The notes below the pieces were generated by a model. That model was given only the letters and a program-made list of their open reading frames with translations, was not told where the DNA came from and did not search any database. 64,000 nucleotides of DNA. Source: Aliibacillus thermotolerans. Lineage in GTDB: Bacteria; Bacillota; Bacilli; Bacillales; Marinococcaceae. The position numbers were made by a program, and so were the translations under genes. Positions 53,252 to 61,074 of this stretch are shown here, piece after piece (the stretch's first letter is position 1; every line of letters begins with the position of its first letter). Location: positions 1-64,000 of the forward strand of contig NZ_WKJG01000007.1 of the NCBI RefSeq assembly GCF_027853235.1. Direction: 5' to 3'.

Positions 53252-53947
53252 ATGAAAGTGAGTAGTCAGCCGTATAAAATCTATTTAGTAGAAGATGAAG
53301 CCAACTTATTAGAAGTGTTAAAGGCGTATATGGAAAAGGAAGGGTGGGAAGTACACGTTTTTGACAATGGAGACGATGCGCTACAAGCAATCGACGATCC
53401 TCCTCATTTATGGGTGTTAGATATTATGCTTCCAGGAACAGACGGTTATCAAATATTAAAAGAAATTCGAAATAGAGAAAACAATATACCAGTGATATTT
53501 ATTTCGGCAAGAGACCAAGATTTAGACCGAATTCTTGGGTTAGAAATGGGAAGTGATGACTACTTAGCAAAACCGTTTTTACCACAAGAGTTAATTATAC
53601 GAGCGAAAAAATTGCTACGAAGAGTATACGGAGAAGAGACGAGTGACACGAGAAAAATCGAAATTAACAACTATGTGATAGACTTTGAAGGTAGAACCGT
53701 CATTGATAAGGAAAATGAGAATGCTCTCGTTGATTTAACGACAAAAGAAATGGATCTTGTCTTGCTTTTAACAGAAGAAATTGGACGCGCGATGTCTCGC
53801 GAAGAAATCATTGAAAAAGTATGGGGGGAAAATTACTACGGTTCCGAAAGAGCGGTAGATGATGTCGTTCGTCGCGTTCGCAAAAAAATGCCTCGCATTC
53901 ATTTGGAAACGTTGTATGGATTCGGTTACCGTGTTTTATCATCATGA
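53252..53947 (+). CDS. cssR: response regulator CssR
   Basis: OmpR-family regulator of 231 residues. The receiver has Asp57 in LWVLDIMLPGTDGY, the conserved FISARD and Lys107 (AKPFLPQELIIRAKK). The winged-helix domain ends VDDVVRRVRKKMPRIHLETLYGFGYRVLSS-like text, strikingly close to B. subtilis CssR. CssR activates the quality-control proteases HtrA and HtrB when secreted proteins misfold. An ATG at 53252 and a GTG at 53258 are both possible; AAAGGA is better spaced for the GTG. Overlaps the kinase gene by four bases. Confidence 0.85.
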   Translation: MKVSSQPYKIYLVEDEANLLEVLKAYMEKEGWEVHVFDNGDDALQAIDDPPHLWVLDIMLPGTDGYQILKEIRNRENNIPVIFISARDQDLDRILGLEMGSDDYLAKPFLPQELIIRAKKLLRRVYGEETSDTRKIEINNYVIDFEGRTVIDKENENALVDLTTKEMDLVLLLTEEIGRAMSREEIIEKVWGENYYGSERAVDDVVRRVRKKMPRIHLETLYGFGYRVLSS

Positions 53948-55296
53948 TGAAAGTGAATTTAAGTCGGCGTATTTGGCTCTCTTTTATAGCAATTGTCGTC
54001 GTTGTCGGTTTAACCGTCGTTATCGTCTATCCTATCTCCATTAAAGGGACGCTGACGGATGAAACGTACCGAATCATTGAACAAGAACAAGCACGAATGG
54101 CAAACCCATTTAGTGAGTACTTCACCCCACCAGAATCTGAAATTGATTTTATTGAACGACGCGAAGCAGAACGATCGGTTGGTCATTTGTTTCTTTTAAA
54201 TGATTTTAATACGCTCAGAGGAGAGCCGGTACCTCCGGATACAGTGTTAAAAGAAATGGTTTCTATGGCTGTCAGTCAAGAGCAAGATAGAGCGCGTTAT
54301 GAACTTACTTATAACGATGCTACTTTGTTCTATGTCATTACACGCATTGAATCAGATGGGGAGGAAGTGTATCAAATCTCGTATATGTGGGATACGTATC
54401 GTGATTTGATGGTGAATCGTCTTTGGGAGCGGCTCATCTATTTATTGTTGGTAGCGACAGCTCTTAGTTTACTCCTTGCCATTTGGTTAAAACGATATTT
54501 ACGTCAACCGCTTAAATTACTTGGCAATCGGTTTGAACAAATTGCAAAACGTAATTGGAAAGAACCGTTTCGAATTGAAGGTGATGATGATTTCAAAAAA
54601 TTGTCTGACCAATTTGAGGAAATGCGGCAAAATTTAATTCGTTATGACCGCTCACAAAAAACGTTTATCCAACATGCTTCTCATGAATTAAAAACGCCCA
54701 TTATGGTAGTGAAAACTTATGCTCAGTCCGTGAAAGATGGTATTTTACCGAAAGAAAACATTGAAAAAACGATGGATGTCATTTTGGACGAAGCGAATCG
54801 AATGGATAAACGGGTGAAAGATATGCTTTATTTTACAAAGTTAGATACGTTAAAGAAAGAAACAATTAATATAGAGTCGGTTTTGTTTGGAACCATCGCT
54901 TTTCGAATCGAAGAGCGTTTTCGTATGCAAAGAGAAGATATTACTTTTGTCATTCAAGGAGCGGACGTTCGCATCGATGTGGATGTGGAACATATGCAAA
55001 TTTTGCTTGAAAATTTAGTTGAAAATGCGCTCAGGTATGCGCGTGATACGATTTGGATGAAAGCGGAGGAGCGAAAAAAAGAGTTTGTTATTTCTGTGGA
55101 AAATAACGGGAATCCGATTCCGGAAGAGGATATACCATATCTTTTTCGACCGTTTCGTAAAGGAAACAAGGGACAGTTTGGATTGGGATTAGCTATCGTA
55201 GAACGTATTGCTTCCTTGCATCATGGCATACCGGAAGTGAAAAATACAGAAGACGGTGTTGTTTTTCAAATTTCGATTCCAAAAGAAGGGGCATAA
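53944..55296 (+). CDS. cssS: sensor histidine kinase CssS
   Basis: Membrane kinase of 450 residues. TM1 (about 11-31), an extracytoplasmic sensor (about 35-160) and TM2 (about 163-181) are followed by HAMP. The DHp domain has phospho-acceptor His247 in HASHELKTP, and the CA domain has N-box ENLVENALRYA and G-boxes. IRYDRSQKTFIQHASHELK-type text and the short sensor resemble CssS, which detects secretion stress. ATGATG start within the cssR 3' end. Neighbouring prsA encodes an extracytoplasmic foldase, consistent with the role. No htrA/htrB is present here. Confidence 0.85.
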   Translation: MMKVNLSRRIWLSFIAIVVVVGLTVVIVYPISIKGTLTDETYRIIEQEQARMANPFSEYFTPPESEIDFIERREAERSVGHLFLLNDFNTLRGEPVPPDTVLKEMVSMAVSQEQDRARYELTYNDATLFYVITRIESDGEEVYQISYMWDTYRDLMVNRLWERLIYLLLVATALSLLLAIWLKRYLRQPLKLLGNRFEQIAKRNWKEPFRIEGDDDFKKLSDQFEEMRQNLIRYDRSQKTFIQHASHELKTPIMVVKTYAQSVKDGILPKENIEKTMDVILDEANRMDKRVKDMLYFTKLDTLKKETINIESVLFGTIAFRIEERFRMQREDITFVIQGADVRIDVDVEHMQILLENLVENALRYARDTIWMKAEERKKEFVISVENNGNPIPEEDIPYLFRPFRKGNKGQFGLGLAIVERIASLHHGIPEVKNTEDGVVFQISIPKEGA

Positions 55297-55354
55297 TTTA
55301 ACAAGAGTGTCATACGTATGAATAACGGACAAGTTGAAAAAGAAGGTGGTACGT

Positions 55355-55621
55355 ATGACTACTCGTTCGAAACGATTCATTGGTGCGCTAGTAGTTGCTT
55401 TTATCCTGCTTGTGACATGGCAACGTTTTTTTGAAACGCCGGGAGCGCAACCTCCTATATGGGTCGTTCTCGCAGTTTTTGGCATCATTTTTAGCGGCTA
55501 TATGTGGAGAGTAACGAGCAAAAAAGAGAAGGAAGAAGAAGAACGATGGATTGAACAAGAAGGAAGAATTTACATTCGCCGCATGGAAAAAGAAAAGGAA
55601 AGAAGACGATTATCATCCTAA
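55355..55621 (+). CDS. yhaL: sporulation protein YhaL family
   Basis: Protein of 88 residues. Two hydrophobic segments (about 7-20 and 33-50) precede a charged tail with IEQEGRIYIRRMEKEKERRR; the W-VLAVFGIIFSGYMW plus this tail matches the YhaL family. Role in sporulation is not defined. AAGGTGG lies five bases before the ATG at 55355; a TTG at 55334 is weaker. As in B. subtilis it neighbours prsA, here convergently. Confidence 0.8.
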   Translation: MTTRSKRFIGALVVAFILLVTWQRFFETPGAQPPIWVVLAVFGIIFSGYMWRVTSKKEKEEEERWIEQEGRIYIRRMEKEKERRRLSS

Positions 55622-55631
55622 GATGCCCATG

Positions 55632-55677
55632 AAAACACCCTCTCACGCACAAAAAATCGCTTGAGAGGGTGTTTTGT
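55632..55677. terminator. bidirectional intrinsic terminator between yhaL and prsA
   Basis: A perfect 14-bp stem (AAAACACCCTCTCA / TGAGAGGGTGTTTT) with a 16-base loop. T runs lie in the outer stem on both strands, serving the two convergent genes. Confidence 0.85.
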
Positions 55678-55686
55678 AACATCACA

Positions 55687-56574
55687 TTATGATGATTGCA
55701 GCCAATCTTCATACGTACTTTCTTTGACGTCAATATTTGCTTCATCAAACAATTCTTGCACGACTTCATCAGGAGATTTGGCTTGTTCACTGCGCATGCG
55801 CTCTTCGATATCTTCTTCCACTTCTTCGTAGGTGCTATTTTTATCTAATAGTTCGATGACATGAAAGCCATATTCTGTCTTCACCGGTTCACTAATTTCT
55901 CCCACTTCCATCGAAAATACTTTTTCTTCAAATTCTTTCACCATGTCTCCCCGGTAAAATGTACCTAAATCCCCGCCGGAAGAAGAAGCAGCTGGTTCGG
56001 TGGAATATTCTTCTGCAAGGTTTGCAAAGTCTTCTCCGTCGTTTAATTGTTCAATCACCGTTTCTGCCGTTTCTTTATCTTCGACTAAAATATGGCGAGC
56101 ATGTACGGATTCAAGCTCTTCTTTGTTTTCTTCATAATATTCCTTTTTTCCTTCTTCTGTAATTTCCACCTCTTCAACAGCCAATTGATCAATGACCATC
56201 TGTGGTTTTAAAAAGTTTGTTTTAAATTCGTCCACTGTTTCAATGGGAAGTTGAAACTGCATTTGCATCATCGTAAGCAATTGTTCATCGTCTTCTAATC
56301 CATACTCTTCTTTAAAAGATGCAAATTCTTCCTCCACATCCTCTTTTGTAATACCTAACTCTTCTGCTTTGTCTTCTAACAAAATATTACGTACCATTTC
56401 ATTTAAAATCGGTTCACCGACTCGATCTTTTAATTCTGCGACAAATTCTTCTTCTGTAATCGTCGTGTTATTTATTTGAACAATTTCTTTTCCGTTTTCG
56501 GAAGAATCACTGTCGTTACACGCACTCATCAGGAAGATCGTGCCAATGCTTGCTATTAATATTTGTTTTTTCAT
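55687..56574 (-). CDS. prsA: extracytoplasmic foldase lipoprotein PrsA
   Basis: Peptidyl-prolyl isomerase of 295 residues that folds secreted proteins at the membrane-wall interface. The signal peptide ends in the lipobox LMSAC (Cys19). N- and C-terminal acidic helical regions flank a parvulin domain (about 135-230): VHARHILVEDKE, FANLAEEYSTEPAASSSGGDLG (read in two parts), VKTEYGFHVIEL. Very acidic overall. AAGGGGTTG lies upstream. Adjacent cssRS responds to folding stress of the same client pool. Confidence 0.95.
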   Translation of the reverse strand: MKKQILIASIGTIFLMSACNDSDSSENGKEIVQINNTTITEEEFVAELKDRVGEPILNEMVRNILLEDKAEELGITKEDVEEEFASFKEEYGLEDDEQLLTMMQMQFQLPIETVDEFKTNFLKPQMVIDQLAVEEVEITEEGKKEYYEENKEELESVHARHILVEDKETAETVIEQLNDGEDFANLAEEYSTEPAASSSGGDLGTFYRGDMVKEFEEKVFSMEVGEISEPVKTEYGFHVIELLDKNSTYEEVEEDIEERMRSEQAKSPDEVVQELFDEANIDVKESTYEDWLQSS

Positions 56575-56702
56575 TTGTACTCAACCCCTTATAGCAAATA
56601 ACCATGATAACAGTCTATATCATACCATAAGAAATATGGGGATAAAATAATCTATCCAACCCCGTTCTAAGAAGTTCGCCTAAACCAAATGATGAAATGT
56701 TA

Positions 56703-56711
56703 CATATAGTA
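56703..56711 (+). promoter_or_regulatory. SigK-type -10 element of sscA
   Basis: CATATAGTA matches the SigK -10 pattern CATAnnnTA, 30 bp before the sscA ATG. An AAACC sequence about 16 bases upstream could be the short -35. Late mother-cell expression is what is known for sscA. Confidence 0.45.
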
Positions 56712-56740
56712 TCACTGAAAGAAAAAGAGGAGGTGCTTTT

Positions 56741-56833
56741 ATGTCATCAACTGGAGGATACTACGGTGGTGGATTTGCTCTTTTAGTTGTGCTTTTCATT
56801 TTATTAATTATTGTAGGTGCTGCGTGGTATTGA
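56741..56833 (+). CDS. sscA: small spore coat assembly protein SscA (YjcZ/YhzE family)
   Basis: Thirty-residue peptide MSSTGGYYGGGFALLVVLFI followed by LLIIVGAAWY. The Gly/Tyr-rich head and single hydrophobic helix ending in VGAA are diagnostic of the YjcZ/SscA sporulation peptides. GAGGAGG lies seven bases before the ATG. B. subtilis sscA lies near prsA in the same region and is needed for proper coat assembly. Confidence 0.85.
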   Translation: MSSTGGYYGGGFALLVVLFILLIIVGAAWY

Positions 56834-56852
56834 TAAGCACCTTACATTTCCC

Positions 56853-56888
56853 AATAGATGATCTCGATAATTTTCGAGATCATCTATT
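56853..56888. terminator. perfect 15-bp hairpin between sscA and a convergent membrane-peptide gene
   Basis: AATAGATGATCTCGA and its exact complement around TAATTT. No T run on either side, so it may be a weak bidirectional terminator or a 3' stabiliser. It overlaps the last two bases of the minus-strand gene. Confidence 0.5.
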
Positions 56889-57069
56889 AAATCGTCCATA
56901 ACTCTACGAAGGTAGAGGTGAAGAGAATGGTGATTAAAATATTAATGGTACGGAAAACTTTCGGTTGTCGGTCGTCAGGTATTTCTTTTTGAATGCAGAG
57001 GGCATTAGTCATGGAATTGATTACGAAAGAATATCCGATGGCAAAAAGAATGAATAAAGGTATGACCAT
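56887..57069 (-). CDS. 60-residue two-helix membrane protein
   Basis: Helix one (VIPLFILFAIGYSFVI), a polar loop with CIQKEIPDDRQPKVFR, then helix two (INILITILFTSTFVELW). GGGAGGG six bases before the ATG at 57069 supports translation; an upstream TTG at 57084 overlaps that site. Unrecognised. It lies between sscA and the YpmS-like gene. Confidence 0.6.
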   Translation of the reverse strand: MVIPLFILFAIGYSFVINSMTNALCIQKEIPDDRQPKVFRTINILITILFTSTFVELWTI

Positions 57070-57191
57070 ACATAACCCTCCCAAAAAATACTGTCTTCTT
57101 TACTGTAACAAAGTTAGAAAAAAAAAGATAGATAGTTTTCATTGCAATAACCGTCTCGAATAGAATAATAATAAGAGGAAGGAGAAAGAAG

Positions 57192-57773
57192 GTGAAGAAC
57201 ATTATGGATAAAAAACAATATATTTGGAAGTGGTTATTTTTTTCTCTTCTCATTGTAAATATTTCTGTGATTGCCATCATTTTTTCACTTGTTTTTTTAG
57301 TCGGGAGGGAAGCCCAAGTTGATACATATGAAAGAAAGGACAATTCATCCTTTCAAGCGTATATGTCCTTACAATTTACACCGACGCAATTAAATGAATG
57401 GTTAAAGGAAGAGTGGAGTCATGAACAAGTAAATATTTATTTTGGGCAGGATACGATTCAAACGGAAGTTTCCTTTGATATTTTTGGACAAACGACCCAT
57501 ATGTTCATCGCATTTCAACCAAAAGTGCTACCTGATGGTAATGTAGGTTTAACGGAAACTTCATTTTCCCTTGGGGGTTTCTCAGTTCCTCCTGGCATGG
57601 CTCTATCTGCCCTTCAATCTCAAGTGGACGTTCCTTCATATGTGGAATTGTATCCGAATGACCGTTTTATAGTCATCAGGTTAGATCAAATTTCATTTAA
57701 AGGAGACTATTATTTAAAAGCAAAGGAAGTCGATTTAGAGAAAGGGTCTATCGAGCTGCTTGTTGGAAAATAA
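57192..57773 (+). CDS. YpmS-like (DUF2140) membrane-anchored protein
   Basis: Protein of 193 residues. An N-terminal helix (about 14-36) is followed by an extracellular beta-rich domain: LQFTPTQLNEWLKEEW, VSFDIFGQTTHMFIAFQPKVLP, then LGGFSVPPGMALSALQ and LYPNDRFIVIRLD. The pattern matches the YpmS family, unknown in function. A GTG at 57192 has AAGGAG at proper spacing; an ATG at 57204 is the alternative. Followed directly by the second copy of the dispersed repeat. Confidence 0.75.
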   Translation: MKNIMDKKQYIWKWLFFSLLIVNISVIAIIFSLVFLVGREAQVDTYERKDNSSFQAYMSLQFTPTQLNEWLKEEWSHEQVNIYFGQDTIQTEVSFDIFGQTTHMFIAFQPKVLPDGNVGLTETSFSLGGFSVPPGMALSALQSQVDVPSYVELYPNDRFIVIRLDQISFKGDYYLKAKEVDLEKGSIELLVGK

Positions 57774-57783
57774 ATAAGTCAGT

Positions 57784-58206
57784 TCAAAAGAGAGGTGCTC
57801 ACCAAAACTTGGTAAGTCTCACTTTTTTATGCACAAAAAGGACACCTAAAAGTGATGAGACCAATTGCATGTGACACTTTTTTCGTACTATCTTATCAGG
57901 AGTGGTCACAAGAGGGGTGAAATTGTAAATAAACGGGTCATTCATTTGGAGCACTTTGATGATTCATGCGACTCATTTCGCTTTAGAAAAGAAGATGAAT
58001 CGTCCCAGAACGTTTCATACGACCAGTTATTATGGTCAACTTTAATATACAGATTGCCATGAAATATGCGCTTCTTGGGTTGGTGCTTCTGGCGGTAAAC
58101 TTAAGGAGAGATACCGCCAGAAACGATAGCCCAATCATAGGAGAAAGGAAAAATCATACAAAAATGGTTCCAAGCAAATTTTCGTACTCGAAACATTTTC
58201 TGGCTA
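57784..58206 (+). repeat. dispersed non-coding repeat, copy B
   Basis: Partner of 11669-12075, same orientation and block order, about 423 bp. The opening hairpin contains ACCAA/TTGGT and runs into six T (57827-57833), so it may terminate the YpmS-like gene. This copy also carries an 11-bp perfect inverted repeat (58087-58097 with 58112-58122, TTCTGGCGGTA) of which copy A keeps only the right arm. The closing GTTCCAAGC hairpin is degenerate here. It lies 3' to a gene, as copy A does. Confidence 0.75.
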
Positions 58207-58210
58207 AGAG

Positions 58211-58768
58211 TCATTTCGTAAATGTCAGCGTGCCGTCATGATCCACAAATTCTTTATCAAATACTTCTAAAGATTTATCTAAAATGTCAACAAAATCTTC
58301 TCCATACACGTGTCTGACAATTGTGATCAATTCTGTGAATTCAGGATATTTTCCGTACAACTCTTTTAACGGAAGGGAACCACGGTACACTTCATATGTG
58401 TCCGGGTTATATGCTTCAAGTGTTTCCAGTAATAATTTTTTCCCTTCCGATGTTAATTCAATGTATGTGTTGCGTTTATCATCGGTCTTTTTTGAAAACG
58501 TTAACAATCCTCTCCGCTCTAATTTTTTTGAAAAATTAAAGGCAGTAGACACATGCATGACACCAAATTTCGCAATGTCTGAAATTGAAGCACCATCTAA
58601 ATGAAAGGCAATCCAAATAATTTGGTGTTCATTTATATTTAAATCAAATGGTTTTACCCATTCTTGCCAATCTTTTTCTACCGATTTCCACAGTGCTTTT
58701 GTGATTTGAGCAAGCTTGTGGCTAAATAAAATGGATTGTTTCAAAGACGTTGGTGCTGGGCTCATCAT
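58211..58768 (-). CDS. hpr: MarR-family transition-state regulator Hpr (ScoC)
   Basis: Regulator of 185 residues. A winged-helix MarR core has [33 protein letters not shown] (recognition helix) and [22 protein letters not shown] (wing). The match to B. subtilis Hpr/ScoC is strong throughout. ScoC represses extracellular protease genes and sporulation-entry functions. The protein is slightly shorter than the 203-residue B. subtilis form, missing its acidic tail. Minus-strand neighbour of yhaH, as in B. subtilis. Confidence 0.93.
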   Translation of the reverse strand: MMSPAPTSLKQSILFSHKLAQITKALWKSVEKDWQEWVKPFDLNINEHQIIWIAFHLDGASISDIAKFGVMHVSTAFNFSKKLERRGLLTFSKKTDDKRNTYIELTSEGKKLLLETLEAYNPDTYEVYRGSLPLKELYGKYPEFTELITIVRHVYGEDFVDILDKSLEVFDKEFVDHDGTLTFTK

Positions 58769-58782
58769 CCATTCCCTCCGTT

Positions 58783-59127
58783 TTAATTATCACTTTTTCG
58801 TATTTGTTTATTCAACAGGGCGATTGCATCCGCAATTTCTTGTGCTTGTTGCTCTATTTTTACCATTTCCGGTTTCACTTCTTGTTTATATCTTTTGAGA
58901 GTTTTTTGTACTTTTCTTGTCATTCCATCTAATGTCTCTGGTCCTTCGATTGGATAAGGGAGTTTCAACTCACTTTTTCTTGATGAAAACCAAGTATTTT
59001 TCTTTTTTTTGATTAAATTTCTCGTACTTCTCCCTGATTGAGGTGTTGTTAACAGTAGGGTAATGCTCCCGATCGCTATTCCAGTGAGCAAACCACTTAT
59101 TAAAGATTTCGCGTCCAATTTTGTCAC
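58783..59127 (-). CDS. yhaH: YhaH, YtxH-domain protein
   Basis: Protein of 114 residues. A YtxH-type N-terminus with one helix ([19 protein letters not shown]) runs into [13 protein letters not shown] basic middle and a long C-terminal coiled coil ([20 protein letters not shown] and onward) follow. Function unknown. The start is probably the GTG at 59127; a TTG four codons in has AAGGTG in front. Directly upstream of hpr, 14 bp apart. Confidence 0.82.
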   Translation of the reverse strand: MTKLDAKSLISGLLTGIAIGSITLLLTTPQSGRSTRNLIKKKKNTWFSSRKSELKLPYPIEGPETLDGMTRKVQKTLKRYKQEVKPEMVKIEQQAQEIADAIALLNKQIRKSDN

Positions 59128-59321
59128 CTTGCCTTTCCGCAGCTCGTGAAGTTACTATTCATTTTATCAAAAAAGTATTCTAATACATATAGTATAGAAA
59201 AAATGTCTGAATTTGAAAAGTATTCTTAACTAAGAGAGTGCGTCAAATTTTTCTAACTAAGGGAATAACGAGAAATACCGCTTGTTCCGTGAAAGTCTAT
59301 CCTTCTTGTAAAAATAAAAAA

Positions 59322-59366
59322 AGCGAATCAATTGTGAAGAGTCACAGCTTGATTCGCTCGTTTTAT
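59322..59366. terminator. intrinsic terminator of serC
   Basis: A ten-base stem AGCGAATCAA/TTGATTCGCT with a 17-base loop. The minus strand continues into seven T past 59322, the plus strand into CGTTTTA. Confidence 0.85.
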
Positions 59367-60446
59367 TTATTGATTTTTGTTTTGGAAATCGATCATAAAA
59401 TCGCGCAACGCTTCACATGATTCTTTTGTGACAGCATTATAAATTGACGCACGGCACCCTCCGACAGAACGGTGGCCATTCAGTCCGACGAAACCTTTTT
59501 CTTTTGCTTCTTCCAGAAAACGTTGATTGAGGGTTTCTGACTGTAAATTAAAGGTGACATTCATGTTGGAGCGGCTCTCTTTTTCTGCATGTCCAATATA
59601 AAAACCGTTACTTCGGTCGATGACGTCGTAGAGGAGTTCTGCTTTTTCTTTATTTCTTTGTTCTATTCCTTCAGGTCCACCATTTTCTTTGACCCATTTT
59701 AATACTAAATTTAGCATATAGATCGCAAAAGTAGGTGGGGTGTGGTATAAAGAATTTTTATCTGCATGGGTGCTATATTTTAATAGCGTAGGAAGATTTT
59801 CTGGTGTTTTTTCATGGAGCTCTTTTTTCATAATAACTACCGTTACTCCTGAAGGGCCAAGATTTTTTTGCGCTCCAGCATAAATGAGAGAGAACTTCTC
59901 AATCGGTAACGGTCTGCTTAAGATATCACTTGACATATCCGCAATCAGAGGTGCTTTTGTTTCAATATGAAAGTCTTGCCACTGCGTTCCAAAAATGGTG
60001 TTGTTGGAAGTAATGTGAACATACGCATCATCATCAGATACATCAATTTCATTTGGTATATATGTATAGTTATCTTCTTTTGATGAACCGCCAATTTTTG
60101 TTTCTCCAAGTAATTTTGCTTCTTTTAACGCTTTTTCCGACCATGAACCGGATAAAATATAATTTGCCGTTTGCCCTTCACGTAAAAAGTTCATCGGAAT
60201 CATGGCAAATTGTAAACTGGCACCGCCTTGTAAAAAGAGAACGTCATATTCCTCTGGGATACGTATTAATTCTTTCAGTAAATCAATGGTCTCATTGTGC
60301 ACTTCTTCGTATTCCTTACTCCGGTGGCTAAGTTCCATGACGGACATGCCCGTGTTGTTAAAGTTTGTAAGTTCGCTTTGTGCTTTTTCCAGCACTTCTA
60401 ATGGTAATGCTGCTGGTCCAGCATTGAAGTTATGTGCTCTTTTCAT
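59367..60446 (-). CDS. serC: phosphoserine aminotransferase
   Basis: PLP enzyme of 359 residues converting 3-phosphohydroxypyruvate to phosphoserine in serine synthesis (and serving pyridoxal phosphate synthesis). It has HNFNAGPAALP at the start, SHRSKEY, GSWSEKA, the PLP Lys in YAGAQKNLGPSG and NGHRSVGGCRASIYNA. AAAGGAG overlaps the hit stop region; hit lies 15 bp upstream, so the two are probably cotranscribed. Confidence 0.95.
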   Translation of the reverse strand: MKRAHNFNAGPAALPLEVLEKAQSELTNFNNTGMSVMELSHRSKEYEEVHNETIDLLKELIRIPEEYDVLFLQGGASLQFAMIPMNFLREGQTANYILSGSWSEKALKEAKLLGETKIGGSSKEDNYTYIPNEIDVSDDDAYVHITSNNTIFGTQWQDFHIETKAPLIADMSSDILSRPLPIEKFSLIYAGAQKNLGPSGVTVVIMKKELHEKTPENLPTLLKYSTHADKNSLYHTPPTFAIYMLNLVLKWVKENGGPEGIEQRNKEKAELLYDVIDRSNGFYIGHAEKESRSNMNVTFNLQSETLNQRFLEEAKEKGFVGLNGHRSVGGCRASIYNAVTKESCEALRDFMIDFQNKNQ

Positions 60447-60461
60447 ACATTCTTCACTCCT

Positions 60462-60896
60462 TTAATTTTTTAAATGACGAGCAACCTGCTCTCGAATATT
60501 CGCTAAGTCTTCTTGTGAATATTTCCTGCTATTGTTTGTCCAATGATACTTGAAACCATCTTCTTCCCCGTAACGTGGAATGAGATGAAGGTGGTAATGA
60601 AAAACTTCTTGAGAAGCGGCTTTTCCGTTATTGTTGACGAGATTCATCCCAAGGGGAGAAAAAGCGGCTTTCAGTGCATTGGCTACTTTTGGAGCCACTT
60701 GAAACAATGTTGCTGCAGTGGACGCTTTCAATTCAAAAATATTTTCCTCATGGGATTTTGGAATTAATAGCGTATGTCCTTTCGTCACTTGAGCGATGTC
60801 TACGAAGGCCATCGTCTCCTCGTCTTCGTAGATGATTGCAGCAGGAATCTCTTTATTTACTATTTTACAAAAAATACAGTCTTCCTGATGACTCAC
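60462..60896 (-). CDS. hit: HIT family hydrolase
   Basis: Histidine-triad nucleotide hydrolase of 144 residues. An N-terminal zinc-type CIFCKIVNKEIPA is followed by the catalytic triad HYHLHLIPRYG around residue 100. It acts on nucleoside phosphoramidates or related adenylates. The ecsA gene that is divergent from hit in B. subtilis is missing; an acyl-CoA ligase gene is divergent instead. Confidence 0.93.
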   Translation of the reverse strand: MSHQEDCIFCKIVNKEIPAAIIYEDEETMAFVDIAQVTKGHTLLIPKSHEENIFELKASTAATLFQVAPKVANALKAAFSPLGMNLVNNNGKAASQEVFHYHLHLIPRYGEEDGFKYHWTNNSRKYSQEDLANIREQVARHLKN

Positions 60897-61007
60897 GATA
60901 ATCTCACTCCCTTTGTCGATAATATCATTATTTTAACAATAGCTACAGCAAATCACAATTTGGAATGATCTGTTTTATGACAGATTATGAAAAAATAATA
61001 AACTTTA

Positions 61008-61037
61008 TTACAAAACACTATACAAAAATGATATACT
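61008..61037 (+). promoter_or_regulatory. putative sigma-A promoter of the acyl-CoA ligase gene
   Basis: TTACAA (61008-61013), an 18-base spacer and a good TATACT (61032-61037), 38 bp before the ATG. The -35 is poor. Confidence 0.5.
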
Positions 61038-61074
61038 AAGATTGTATTGTACTATTGAAAGGGAGGAAGCAATC

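Noticed and set aside
56853-56888. Intrinsic terminator with T tract
   Set aside because: The stem is perfect, but neither strand has the following T run, so it is listed only as a hairpin of uncertain role.
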